Assembly (NCBI GenBank): GCA_022410635.1
Contig: JAJVDF010000249.1
Location: forward strand, 348,879 to 412,878
Length of the DNA stretch: 64,000 bases
Source: Tretioscincus oriximinensis
Taxonomy: Eukaryota > Chordata > Lepidosauria > Squamata > Gymnophthalmidae
Reading direction: 5' to 3'
Position numbers and translations under genes: made by a program. Under the pieces are notes generated by a model, which did no database searches, had not been told where the DNA came from, and saw only the letters and a list, made by a program, of their open reading frames with translations. Of this stretch, positions 31,665 to 43,911 are shown one piece after another. Each line of letters starts with the position of its first letter. Positions within the stretch are counted from its first letter, which is position 1.

Positions 31665-34600
31665 GTTATTTCTCTATTTCGTCTCTCCACTGTAGTGAAA
31701 CAGTAAAAATGTGTTGTCTTCAAAGAGGCAGAAATTTTAATTCCATTNTTTGCACCTAGCAGCAAACTGAGTGTGCTGAAAAACAAAAATAATAATAAAA
31801 AACATGCTTAATTTTAAAATTATTGCAAGCTAAGTCAGTATATCTTGAGGTTTTTTCCTTNTAAATATAAAAAAACCCAACAGTGCCAGCGGTATGCCAG
31901 TCCTAATAACATGATAACATCTATTAGCAGGCTCATCTTAAGTCAGATGTTTACTACAGCACAGCTGAGAGTAATAGATTTGTACAGCGTCTGAGGGTTT
32001 TCTTTAAAGGTCTTATGAAGCATAAAGCGTTACAGTGTCAGAACCTCACTTTAGAACAAAGATGTAGCGGGGAGAACCCTTTGGGAATATTTATGCTTTC
32101 CGTAGTTTAAATACGAGAAAAAACATGAGAGCTATAGGTTCAGATGAAAGCATGCAGGGACACTTTAACTCTTAGAAAGTCACCTTCTATCAAAGGCACT
32201 GAAGCAGCTTTAGAAATCTGGTTTGAAGGCAAAATATCTTCTTAAAAAAACAGGTCTGACATCTTTGAATGAAATATACAGAGTTTTAAAAAAAATGGAT
32301 CTTAATATCATTTCATTGTACATTCTCTAACCATGTTAGAAAATTGAACATTACCATATGCCACATGATTATGCATCAATTCTGTGTGTAAAAAGGCTTT
32401 TTAAGCTGTTATCTGACTACAGTAATTGCCATTTAAACTGATCCACGTCAACAAAAATGGAATCCCTGGAGATTCTCACCTAGAAGGGCCTCTAACAAAA
32501 TGTGTGTGTGAATCTGAGGCAGCTTCGGCGTTTTCTCAAGCAGCCCAGCTGTAGAAATCATTTCCGTCTCTCGTTTTTTGAGGCAAAAAGAAACTCATCT
32601 GATATGCCTTCTTAAACAAATATTGCTAGACTATTATTTTTAATATATAGTCACTTCAATATTACTGTAACAATTTTTGGTGCCATTTAGTTATTTTTTA
32701 AAAGAAGTGAAGTCAAAGGAGACCAAAATGTCCAACCATGATAATCAAGGTCAACAATTCTTAAACGTCACTATTTACTGCTGGTTTGCACATCAGAGGA
32801 AAATAAAAATATCCAAACAAGGAAGAACTTAATGTGAGTCCGAAAACATGGTACATGACCCAAGGNTTTCTTATTGTAGACAACATAATGGGATTGAGGT
32901 TTCAAAAAATGTTATATTTTTGCATAGTCAATGTCCTAAATTTATACAGCTGATCTTCAAACTGCTTGCAAAATGTCACAGGGTGAAGTATGACTCCCCA
33001 CTACCAAAGTTATCTTTACACATCCACACGCACTAATTTTCAAAAATTAATTTATGTTGGCCCTTGGAAAGCTGATAATGTATCCCGTTACCCATACGAG
33101 GCAAAATGTTCTTATAAACATTCGATTTTTAATCCTTTAAGCAATTGTACTAAAATTAATGAGACGGGCAAACGTAATAAACAAGATGCATCTAGGACTG
33201 TAGTTCAGTTTTGAAAACTATTTTTTCTTGATGTCATGAAGGAGGGACCAGTCCTCTCATTTCATATGAAGCTAATGAACGCTCTTTGTTAATGGTGAAG
33301 AAAAGTCATTCAAAGCCTTCTCAACTTCCCCTCTCCCCTTCTAGTAGACTGTTGTGATACTCTGTGACTTCACACAGTCGGTATTAAGTGAGTTAATTCA
33401 AAGGCATTGAAACCTCATTGATCCTAACTGAAAGCAATACACCCAACCAAATAGTTTTCTACCCCATCTGTTCTAGCCTGCCACCAGCTATTCAATTCAA
33501 GACAATTAATAGTTTCAGATATTCTAACTGACCCAATAAAGGTACTCATTTAAGCAAGGATGCATTAACAAAGTGAAAAACCAAGGGCAAAATGGGTTCA
33601 AATGAAGCATTTTACTCCTACTTGGCATTAACAAAGCTGAATAATGCTTATTCTGACTTTTTATTTGCAAGGCTTGATAAACTGAATGAGAAGGCACTCA
33701 ATGATCGGGCAATGAGCGTTGATGAATGGTCATTAGGACACCCTCTCATCTCAATGCAAGTCTGTTCCAGAAAGTAACATACCAGTTGGAATAATGTCCC
33801 AATTTCCTCATCAGCTCTTTGACTTTCACTACTGATAACCAAATGAGACAGACATATTGAAAAGTAATAATTTAAAGGTAAGGTACAAATAAAACAGTAC
33901 CATTAATCAGGGTTTTAAATTCTGAATGGCTAAGTTTCTCATGGCCCAAATATATGATTTTTCCCAAACATATGGAAGCCATTAGTATCTTCACAAAGAA
34001 TCCTACTGACAAGGCAAACCTTCTAATACATGAGCTGTTGATATTTTTGTGGGGAGATTCCATTTGGATGCCTTCCTAACTAAATTCAACAGATTGTCAG
34101 TGTGATGTACAGTAAACATACATGAAGTTATATATTAATTCTTTGCAGCTGGTACATTTACTTGAAATAACATATTGCTCTAAAACATTTGTTTACTCCC
34201 TTACCTTTATTGTTCTAAAATTTTCAAATGATTTCTTAATCCTGTTTCTAATCTTATGCACTATTTATACTAATGACAAATTAAATTATGTTTCTGCGAA
34301 AGGAAAACTACTGTAAGAATGCAGTTTCAAAACAATGCGTCCAAAATGCTTAAATTACTTTTCATTTTTAGTTTTGCCAAATACAATAAATTATTTAAAA
34401 AAACATTTTTCCTTTTTTAGAAGCATCATTAAAACATACTAAAAGAGCACACAATTTTATGTTTGGATTCAGCTACCTCTTACTAATTTAGTTTATTATG
34501 CAAATCGCCACTATGGGATTGAGAAGATACAACTTAATGAATTGCGCATCTGAGAAACAATATACATACGAGATATAGACTGCCAACTCACCGGTATGTA

Positions 34601-34935
34601 GTGGAGTAGGGGCCAGAGCATCTTTATTTATTTATCTGAGGTCTGTGTCTAAAAACATTCATATGTCTTTATGGAAAGAACAGGCCATGCCTGCAGAATC
34701 TCTTCCATTAAGCAAAGCAAGGTCACTATCACAGTCAATCAACCAGCGGAGTTGTGAAAATACAGGGTTAAAAAGTTTTTTATGTAATAACTCAAGATAC
34801 TCTTTTACACAATTGTTCCATTAGAATTGGTGAAGGTACTAAACAAACAGCAAAGAGGATCCTGTTCCTGGATACACTGGGATTTCATTGACCACTTCTC
34901 CTGGCTTTGTGTGTGTACACTTCTATTTACTCCAT
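31665..34935. other. Longest repeat-poor block, candidate conserved non-coding DNA
   Basis: 3.3 kb with no recognisable LINE, SINE or MITE, in contrast with one element every 1-2 kb elsewhere. 32400-32600 and 33230-33790 have the texture of conserved vertebrate enhancers (balanced composition, TAATTA-like and CAGCTG sites). The 61-codon frame at 33592-33777 has no known domain. Confidence 0.3.
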
Positions 34936-34943
34936 CAGGAATT

Positions 34944-35012
34944 ACCGTATATACTCACATATAGAACGTGTTTTTCAGCTCATTTTTAATGCTGAAAAAG
35001 CCCTCCTCGTTC
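34944..35012. mobile_element. Transposon terminus with inner inverted repeat
   Basis: ACCGTATATACTCACATATA and GTTCTATATCCGGGT flank GCTCATTTTTAATGCTGAAAAAGCC. This is the end of a DNA transposon family with the ACCGTATATACTC terminus common in reptile genomes. The other terminus is not visible; the G/C-richer stretch 35013-35420 may be its interior. Confidence 0.6.
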
Positions 35013-35420
35013 TATATCCGGGTCACATCATTAAGCCTGTAGGAAGGAACCTCCTTCTTGCTTTTTTTTTTGCTTCTCTGCTGCTGTTTTACTCCACATG
35101 GCGAGGGGGTGGGGGTGAGGAGAGATTAGGGAAAGAACAAATCTTCCTCCGTCAAGGACTCCACCCCAGAGCCACTTATTCTACCAGTGCTGCTGCCTGG
35201 GGAAGGGAGGAAACTGCCCTTTGGGGCTCTTTCTAGCCTTGCCTTGACCCCTTCCCTCTCCCTCAGCAGCAAGGAGGAGAAGGAGGTCCTCCATCCCAGC
35301 CCAGAGAACGAGGGAGAAGACAAGCCCCAAGGTTGGTTTTTAAAACTTTTTATCCCCCCCCCCCTTGCAGGTGTCCTGCTTTTCTCAGCCAGAACAGCCT
35401 CCCCTTTCCTTTTTCAGGAA

Positions 35421-35540
35421 TGGCTTGGCCATCCACATTCAGGGACTGCCATAGTCTACACTAGCATGTGAATGCCAGGTTCCCATTCTGATGTCCACTA
35501 GTATAAAGCTCAATAGGGAAAGGGTCTTAAAATCAATTAA
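35421..35540. repeat. Half copy related to the 25436-25611 palindrome
   Basis: GCCATAGTCTACACTAGCATGTG corresponds to GCCATAGTCTATACTTGCATGTG at about 25530-25552 (shown here in parts of 20 or fewer: GCCATAGTCTACAC and TAGCATGTG). The flanks are more diverged. Confidence 0.6.
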
Positions 35541-35544
35541 AGTC

Positions 35545-37515
35545 CTGACCCCACTAAGCCTTATTAGAGGCTGTATCTCAGTACAGATCTTTGCCATCCA
35601 CATAGTAAACTCTTTTGAATAAAAAAACAATTCTGATGACATACTTCTGTTTTGATAGACAATGAAAAGAGTGTAAGTATGAAGTTACAAAAACTTTTGA
35701 GTGCAAACATAATATTTAGCACTAGGAGCTGTCAAAGAGATGACCTGTGATCCATCAAATTGCTTTAAGTGCTCCATCTTTCAAGTTTTCTTTCAGGGTT
35801 TAATCTCTTTAAATTTTCCCTTTCCCTAGGTATCCACAACAGAAAGAAGCTATTTTACACATAGCTCAGAAGAATCAGTGAACTTCCTTGTGGGAGCAGG
35901 AATTCAACTCCTAGGTTCTAGACTAGCAGTGGAACCACTATGACACCCAGAGCAAAGAACAGTTATTTTGCATTAGCCAAAGGGATAGAATAGATGCAGA
36001 GAATTAGCCACTGACAAGGCAATATTTTTTGCTAAAAAGAACATCAAAAACTTAAACTATATTGTAGAAATTCATATAAACATTGTTGAGAATCATGCAT
36101 GGCATCAAACAGTTGGTTGACTGAATGGGCACCTCTATTCAGTTTTTGGGTGGTGATACAGAATTTGCTTGTCGTTTTACAGGGAGAGGCTGGAAATCAA
36201 ACATTAGGGATGGCTATATTTACTAAGGACGGTTGCTGTTCCTGTTATTCCTGTTGAAGTGTCTCTAGTTACCCAGTGTGACAGACAGCAAGTTCGTTTT
36301 GTTAAAAGGCAAGTGTATGCTCCAATGAACTTTCCCTCCTCTTAGCACCAGAGACAAAAACCTGCCGCCATCTGGACAGCTTTTTCTCAATGCTGTCCTG
36401 CACCAAACTGCAGGCAACATTTCAGGATTCTACAGTTCTGTGGAGCTATTCGTGACATACCAATTTCACATTTTCTGCTTCTACACTTGCAACAATAAAT
36501 GCCAATAAGAGCTGCGAACGACATTCTTAAAGACAAGAAAAATAAAGTCTCAAATCCGTTGCCCATTGAGATCTTGTTTTCTAAACTTCTTCTGTTTGGA
36601 ACTTAGAATGGAGGAGAATGAAAGAATGATGTACAAATCTTAGGGTTTCCAAAGGAACATTTGCAAAACTGGTTTAAGGTTGATAATGCATCTGTAGAAT
36701 GACCATTTGCTCTGGGAATAGCCCAGTTTAGCAAACATCCCTCTGCTGCTCATCAGAAGGTTTCATTAATTATAGTCTGCTTGTAAGGAAAGGAGGGAAA
36801 TACACAACTCCAAATGATTATCCATAGTTTCAAAAAGGCTCACACGTACAAATGATTTAACTGCTAATCGTTAAATGAGACCGAGGGTAAACTGCTACCA
36901 TTAATTGGTTTGAAATGCTACAACTTTCATAAAGATTAATGGAATGACCCAGTGTGCAAGCAAGCAGAACTCTGATTTTAATATTTTCTTTTATTTAAAG
37001 AGATATAATCAATGCCCTTATTAATACAAAATTGAAAAATTGTCTTTCACTGTATAGTATTGTTAAATCTTCAGCTGTCGATAGTGCCTTGATTTTAAGA
37101 GCAATATACACACATTTTTGCAAGATCCACCAGGTGGAGCAAACAAGCAATGCTATAGTAATCTTGACATTAATTCGCATTGCCATTGCGGAGGGAGGAA
37201 AACGCTGTGGAATTGCCCCCTCCACCAGTGTCTGACAATCATTCCTTGTGAATAACACAATTGATTAATGCTACACGGCAAAACCTTGACAATCTATTCT
37301 ATCCTCTCATTTCTATTCTTCTAATGTTTTTTTTTTCTTTTTTCTTTTGGCCTTACATCTTTTAGTTTTACCAGTTGTGTTTGGAACTGCCAAGTAAGGA
37401 CACTTCAAGACTATAAAACAAAGCCATATACTGTAGTGCTAAATCAGCTTTTGGAGCATTGATGCCACTAGAAAGCTACTTGCTCATAAATACCGTTCCA
37501 ATACATACTTTTAAT
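35545..37515. other. Repeat-poor block with CNE-like texture at 36640-37265
   Basis: 36640-37265 contains several homeodomain-type ATTA cores (ATTAATTATAG, ACCATTAATTGG, GATTAATGG, GATTAATGC), almost no homopolymers and no transposon. Both strands have stop codons in all frames, so it is not coding. The sequence alone cannot prove conservation. Confidence 0.35.
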
Positions 37516-37522
37516 CCATCTT

Positions 37523-37600
37523 TAGTTCTGAAGAATTGGACTAAACCAGGGAAAACCTGGTTGAAACAGCACTTTAGTGTGTTTGTTTTTCCCAACTTGG
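37523..37600. repeat. Family H hairpin half copy
   Basis: TTCTGAAGAATTGGACTAAA and AAACCAGG with AACCTGG match the left arm and loop of 17455-17522; the right arm is degraded. Confidence 0.55.
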
Positions 37601-37754
37601 TCATGGATTTTTTAAATCTGTTTGCTTGTTTACTTTAGTAGAGTAAAACAGCCCTTACACCATCAAAGTAAGGTGCCTTGTTGGAACTATATTGGAAGCC
37701 AGGAGTATGAATTTACAGTGAAGAAGTAAGCTTACTTCTTGCATTTCCAACATC

Positions 37755-37910
37755 ATTTTGCCTCTTTTGCCTGGCCTTTGGCTGAAGAAATGCCATCTCT
37801 ATCCCTACTTTTAATATTGTTTTATACTTTTTTAATTTTTGTAGTGATGTTTTACTGTTTTTGCCGCCCTGAGACCTTCGGGTATAGGGCGGGGTATAAG
37901 TATAAATAGA

Positions 37911-37941
<31 letters not shown>

Positions 37942-37942
37942 A
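37755..37942 (+). mobile_element. L2-clade LINE 3' UTR and tail
   Basis: CTGGCCTTTGGCTGAAGAAA, then GTAGTGATGTTTTACTG, CCGCCCTGAGACCTTCGGG, TATAGGGCGGGGTATAAG and an (AAAT)n tail at 37908-37942. It matches the last 190 bp of 61431-61906; the rest is lost by 5' truncation. Confidence 0.93.
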
Positions 37943-37944
37943 TC

Positions 37945-39615
37945 ATATAAAGAATCTCTAATAGGGGAGCTATGACCAAAAGACAGATGTCCTTTGGACT
38001 CTTTTATTCAAGTTCTTCCTTCTACAGAGAGAAAGAGAGACAAGAGAGCGAAACAAAACATTACTATTTCTATGTTTGGTATTATTTCACATTATACTGT
38101 GAAATAAGGACATAACATCAAAGTGTGGGTGCAGTCTATAGAAGGCCTTCCCCAAGCCCAATGCTGAAAGTGCAAAAACGAGGTTTAAAAGGTTAAATAG
38201 ATTTCTTGTGTGTTCAGTTTGATAGTGAGCCAAACAGCAGTTCATTCAATTTGATGATGAATAATATCTGCAAACAACCAAAATTCACATTCATGTTTGA
38301 ATGTATTCCCAAACAAGATTATATTTTCTCCATTGAAAAAGCCCCCTTTTTCAGTGGAAAACATGGTGGATAGTTTATCAAAAAGTCTGCCGAGGCTGGT
38401 TTGTTTAATTGAACAAAGAGCTGTTTCAACAAATTTGCCAATGTAAACCAGACTTTGCACACCTTACATTTTGATTGCTTGAAAGGCTAAACCTCCTCCA
38501 CCTAATGTCAAATGTTTATCTGGATTTCTAACTGGTTTCACACAGGCAAAATATCATAATTTTTAATGTAATTTAAGGATTGTTCTGCAGTGGTCAGAAG
38601 CGTTCTAGGAGGCTCTTTACCTGCACTGGTGCAGTCAAAGGGATACCCCATTTGGTTGTCTAGCATGCCAGTCAGTATAGAATCACCACCACACAATCAT
38701 GAGGATAGTGTCCCAAAGAAGGGACAGATCATTGTTGTCTCTTCTTCTGTAGCCGTGGTACTTCCATTAATGGACTAGTAATCCATGTTTGCATTTCACA
38801 AAGAACCTTGGTATCTTGATACAGGGGCCAAAATAATTACATTTGTTGATTAATACATGCATATAGCAAATATTTGATTATTTGGGGGCAGGGTATGAAA
38901 GTACATTTCAATATATTTGGCAGAGAAATTGTAAAATAGAGTCCTGTTTTGATGTTTATGTGGGAGACCATGTTTATCCAGGAAACCTTGGTTGTTCAAT
39001 CATTCAGTCAATCCTTATTCTTCCTAACCCCACAGACCATAGTATGTTTGGTCCTTCTGTCCTCCATGTCTCCTGAAAGCTGCCCAAGCTTAAGATCATT
39101 GCTTCCATAATACAGAAATACATTACTACTGGGAAAACAGGGGTCTGTCATCCATACGCTGGTAACAGCTTTTGACAGGTTTTTCGCAGAATCTGCTACT
39201 GGCTATACTAAAATACTGATAACCCATATGGATATCTAGCATACAGATATTCCCATTCCAAGAATAAATCCTAAATAAGGCCCAGTCCAGAATGGCCCTT
39301 TAAATCTAAAACAATAAAATCTGGTACTGCTTCCATCCATTTCCCCCTTACCTCCCAGCTGCCAATTTGCCATGAAGTGACTCGACCGTTTATGATGAAT
39401 TTAGGATTTATTTATTTTTACAATAAGTACGTGCATTGTTATTGACCTTGAATGGAATGAACGCCTGGATTCTAGGTTGGATCTAAGCTTATATTGGTCA
39501 AAACAGTATTGTAATCTTTTCCCTTTCTGAAAGCAGAAATGCTGGCTCCCTTTAAACAGTTAATTGGTGGATTCGACACAGCCAAGGATGTTCATGAATG
39601 CCTAAAAAACAACTT
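37945..39615. other. Unique sequence, no feature seen
   Basis: No family signature. Short frames only. Confidence 0.45.
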
Positions 39616-39619
39616 GCTT

Positions 39620-39830
39620 AGAAGAAGAGTCAGATTTTATACCCTGCTTTTCTCAACCTGGAGAGAATTAAAGTGGCTTACATAACCTTCTAATCTTCTT
39701 TTCACCACGGATATTTTATGAAATATGCGGGGCTCTGAAGACTAGTCCAAGATCAACCGGCTGCCTTTTGTGGAGGAATACAGGATTGAACTGGAAGAAA
39801 GTCTAACCACTATACCAGACTGGTTGCTGT
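39620..39830 (-). mobile_element. Diverged tRNA-headed SINE with GAA-type tail
   Basis: Antisense: GAAGAAGAGTC, TTTTATACCCTGCTTTTCTC, GTGGCTTACATAACC, then CAAGATCAACCGGCTGCC, GGATTGAACTGG and TCTAACCACTATACCAGAC. The tail side resembles type 1 and the tRNA head type 2, so it is an older or hybrid member. Confidence 0.75.
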
Positions 39831-40232
39831 TAAGCAGTTGGCTCAACTAAGCAAAACACCTGCCAGCTTATATCTGGGTCAAGTCACATTTTTTTGCAAG
39901 TCATGAATACCCTTAATGAAGAAGAGACTGCCATTCTTTTGAGAAATCTTAACAAATCATTCTAGGAACTTCTGCATGCAAAAAGGATATTTTTATCATA
40001 GAGAGTCACTCTGTTACATCCACAAACAAAATACTCAACTAACAAAATAGCAAAGGCAATATACCCCTCTTAATGATGTGGCTGCCACTTGGTTTGAAGA
40101 TACTCATGCCATAGTGGAAGGTATGAAATCATGTATCACACCATGCAAAAATGGCAGAGAAAAATAGCTTTCATATCACTTTCTAGAGAGATAGAATGAA
40201 CCTGTCACCGCGCACACATGGACATCAAAAAT

Positions 40233-40327
40233 GAAGAAGAAGAAGAAGAAGAAGAAGAAGAAGAAGAAGAAGAAGAAGAAGAAGAAGAAGAAGAAGAAGA
40301 AGAAGAAGAAGAAGAAGAAGAAGAAGA
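40233..40327. repeat. (GAA)n microsatellite, about 31 units
   Basis: An uninterrupted array contiguous with the tail of the SINE that follows. It creates a poly-Glu frame that is not a gene. Confidence 0.97.
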
Positions 40328-40590
40328 ACTGTGTTCATATACCCCGCTTTTCTCACCTTTCAAAGGGACTCAAAGCGTCTTACAAGGGTATTTTGCCCAA
40401 AGGCTGACATTCTATCTTCCCCACCCGGCTCTGGTGGTTCCCATGTATCTACTTGCAGTCAGTTGCAATTTCTTACAATTCTTGCTTTCGAATAGCTGGG
40501 TTGGATAGGGCTACAGGCTAGTGGAAGGTGCTCACCCCTCCCCACATCCCACACAGGGCTTCAAAACCCGATCTCCCAGGCGAGAGACCG
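40328..40590 (-). mobile_element. GAA-tailed SINE (type 1), head truncated
   Basis: Antisense body as at 13860-14165 (TATACCCCGCTTTTCTCACC, CAAAGGGACTCAAAG, TTCCCCACCCGGC, AATAGCTGGGTTGGATAGGG), ending at GGCGAGAGAC before the A box. Confidence 0.93.
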
Positions 40591-40599
40591 GTGAGAAAA

Positions 40600-41225
40600 T
40601 GGTGGCTACACATGCATGAATGTCACCAATCACACACATCTAGGCATTCAGTGCTGGTGAAATAACTGGATGTGCAAGTGGTGGATGGTGGTAAGTAATG
40701 CATTCACCCATGCTCACTNCACTGCTGTTTAGTCAATTGGCAGCAAAAGCAATGAACTTGTAAATTAGTTATTTGTTATTTATTGCATAATGTCGGGTGC
40801 TATTTGTATGGGCCACAGAAGAATAAAAATATACATATTTTAAATTGAAGCCTGGAAGAAACCAACACCAATTTGCCTAACAAATACTACATTTTCATCT
40901 TTGTGAGAATCACCTAACCCTTAAAATATTAAAGCAGACATGAATCATAGTCACACATTTATTTTTAATCCTTCTTTAATATTGAAAAATAAGCTTAATC
41001 TGTCCCGTCCCCCCACCTCTATTAAACCAGGAAAAAATGGGATTAAGCTCATTCTTCAGGATTGAAGAAAGGTTAAAAAGTAGACGTGCAATCAGGCCTC
41101 GATAATTTTTTCATCCAGTTTCTGTTTATGTCTGTAGCTCATAGAACCAGGGAATTTTTCATATGCTTCTGAGTGATACTCTTATTAGAAAGTCACATGA
41201 TGTACTCTTTTCAGGCTCTTGAGTA
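40600..41225. other. Mostly unique sequence
   Basis: A weak family H relative at 40985-41070 (TTAAACCAGGAAAAAATGGG). Nothing else. Confidence 0.4.
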
Positions 41226-41228
41226 CCA

Positions 41229-41460
41229 TGTAATTTATTTATTTATATTTATAACCTTCTCTATACTTGAAGGCCTCAAGGCAGTCAACAACAAAAATAC
41301 AAAATTAGCACATTAAAACAATATCTGAAGGCAGGAAGGAAAATAGCATTTCTTCAACCAAATGCCATGTTAAAAGGATACATCTTCAAGGATACAGTGA
41401 TATATCTAAAAGAATACAGTGATAGTGACTGGCACACATCAGAGTCAAGTGTCCAACATG
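41229..41460 (-). mobile_element. L2-clade LINE 3' end, diverged
   Basis: Antisense: TTTATTTATTTATATTTATA, CTCTATACTTGAAGGCCTCA, GGCAGTCAACAAC, AATAGCATTTCTTCAACC, ATACATCTTCAAGGATACAG, the same order as 20624-20985. The ATACAGTGATA segment is repeated. Confidence 0.85.
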
Positions 41461-41464
41461 CTGT

Positions 41465-43650
41465 TGGAATTGCCTCCTGTTGTTTGGGAGCTAAAGAAGA
41501 TTCCAGAATTTCCTCTTCCTACCTGAACCTTTACTTATAGACTTCATAAATAAAGCTACTTTAGTGGACTGCTATTGTCTACTAAAGATGCTGTGATGGC
41601 TCTCACTCAATTACTAATCAGCCCTGATCGTGCTTAGCTTCCTATGTAGAATGTACTGTACATATTGAAGCAGTTTAGTTTAATACCTGTAGTTACTGAA
41701 CTTTGTATCTCGACTCTAATTCACACTTTGTACATTCAATACTTTACGTCTCTCATTCGCTCCACTATTTGAAAGCCTGTAAAAACAAAATATTTCACTA
41801 CACTCCTTTCTGTGAAAGAAAATTCAGAAATATATGCTGGTTCAAATTTATGTGGGCAATAAATATTTAAAATTCTGTTTTATTGATCCCTGTTTAAGTA
41901 TAGAACGCATAGATCAATACAAGACTAGCTATAACAAAAGGCAATGTGTAAAACACAGAATCAGATCAATTCTTTTTTACCATCAAACAAATGCTAGAAT
42001 CATATAAATAATTTCTGCAAAGGGGGGAAGGATGGGGAAACAGCTTTTGTTGTGCCAGCTTTCTCAGGTCTGGTCTTGGAAAAAGCATTGGCAGGAACTT
42101 TACATTCCTGACCAGCCCTTCTGCACACAATACCTCCTGAATAGAAGGAACCCAGGACCGGCAGAGATAGCTGACTGTCAGGAACCAGGGCTGACGTTTG
42201 CAAACAGACAGGGTTCGCTTTTCAGGATGTCAGAACAGCAAACTGCACTTAGAGATACTGAATTTTCACACACTTGGAGCCTGCATGTTTTGCTCTTCAG
42301 GTAATTAAACAAGGAAATGGAAGCTGATGGTACAAGCTTGACCCCGGTAGAGCGGCTCCATAGTTCTGTGTATTAAACTTCCGCTCACACTTGCCTGGAG
42401 TATCAACATATAGGCTTTATATATAACTCCCCACACCAGAAACAAATCTATAGCAGTCACTTTTCAGAATTATTTACTACACTGCCTTTGAAAAAAATGA
42501 TTCATACTATATAAACTACTCTACCATCTTGATCTATAAAGAAAGGATTATTCATTCTACACAACATTGACAATTACTCTAGTAATATCGAAAGATGTAT
42601 GCATTGCGTAGTGCAACCAACGACCACCACTGCGTTTATTAAAACAACAACAACAACGATTTTCCTAACACAGAAATAAACAATATGCTAGGATCAATGT
42701 ATGGCATGGTGATGTGGTTCCGCTCTAAAAAGAAAATGATTCTGGCTGTACAATAATAATTCGCTGAAGTACAAAATTCCTTTGTAACAGGCTAGTCACC
42801 AAAGAATTGTATCTTTGAATTTTTTTCATGCTTTGTTTAATATTTCAATCTGATTCAAGATTCCTTTTTTATTTTTTTTAAATAAATTATATGAATCCTC
42901 ACTTGCAATGCTAATAACTTTTGAATTGTGTGAGGCATAACATATGACTGCCGGACAACATGAAAGTGAACATGAGGATTGCTTAGCATTTTGAACAGAT
43001 GGAAATTAGGTCAACTGCAATCGGAGATAAGAATTTTGTTTTTTTTAAAAAGAAATAAAAAAGGCAAGTAGTAACATTTCTGCTTTGTCTCAAGAATCTG
43101 CAGAATGGCACATAAACAGAAAGGCACGAAAGAAGAGGAGTACAAAGACAAGCTTGCTCTTCCATGTTCAACACAAAGAACATTAAATGAAAACAACTGG
43201 CATGCTGCCAAATTCCTATAGAGGCAAAGAGATTCAAATAAATTGATTTCACGCATCACACTGACCTGGGATCAGTGAGCAGTGGTACAATATACTCAGA
43301 ACTCTGTGTGAGGCAAAGCCTGTTAATTTTATCAAACCCTTATTATATTACCAAAAAAAGAAAGCTAGCACATAACAATAAATCAGGCTCAAAAGGAGTA
43401 TAAAAAATAAGATAAATTAATAGTTCTTTATAAATAAACTATGAATAAATATTTCGTATTTATTAAAACTCTCCTGACCATGACCACTACACTGACTCTT
43501 CATTTTAATAGTAACAGTGATTACAGTATAAAGATTCTATGGGAAATTTATCTCAGTATTAATGCGGTACATTGCCAACCTTTCCAACTATTGGAAATTT
43601 CTTATATATTATTATTAAATGGCCTTTCCTTTTGATAAGATACCTATAGA
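41465..43650. other. Unique sequence, no feature seen
   Basis: 2.2 kb without recognised elements. Minus-strand frames at 42983-43259 have no domain. Confidence 0.4.
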
Positions 43651-43651
43651 G

Positions 43652-43908
43652 ATTTATTATTTATTTGTTTATACTTATATTCCGTCCTATACCTGAAGGT
43701 CTCAGGGCGGCCAACCATAGGGGGCGCACATAGCCTTTTGTTGCTTTCTCCATAACAGACACCCTGTGAAGTAGGTGGGGCTGAGAGAGTTCTAAAAACT
43801 GCGATTGGCTCAAGATCACCCAGTTGGCTTTCTGGAGGAGTCTGGAATCAAACCGGGAGACTACCAGATAACAGTACGACACTCTAACCACTACACGAAA
43901 CTGGCTCG
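43652..43908 (-). mobile_element. tRNA-headed SINE with L2 tail (type 2)
   Basis: Antisense full copy: TTATTTGTTTATACTTATAT tail, CCTATACCTGAAGGTCTCAG, GCGCACATAGCC, GTAGGTGGGGCTGAGAGAG, CAAACCGGGAGACTACCAG (B box), CACTCTAACCACTACAC (A box). Confidence 0.92.
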
Positions 43909-43911
43909 CAT

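Noticed and set aside
33592..33777. 61-codon plus frame in the repeat-poor block
   Set aside because: No recognised motif; no splice sites of note at its edges.
35126..35471. GC-richer region as a CpG island promoter
   Set aside because: Few CG dinucleotides; more likely the interior of the transposon that begins at 34944.
40218..40508. 96-codon frame starting with a run of Glu
   Set aside because: Translation of the GAA array and an antisense SINE, not a gene.
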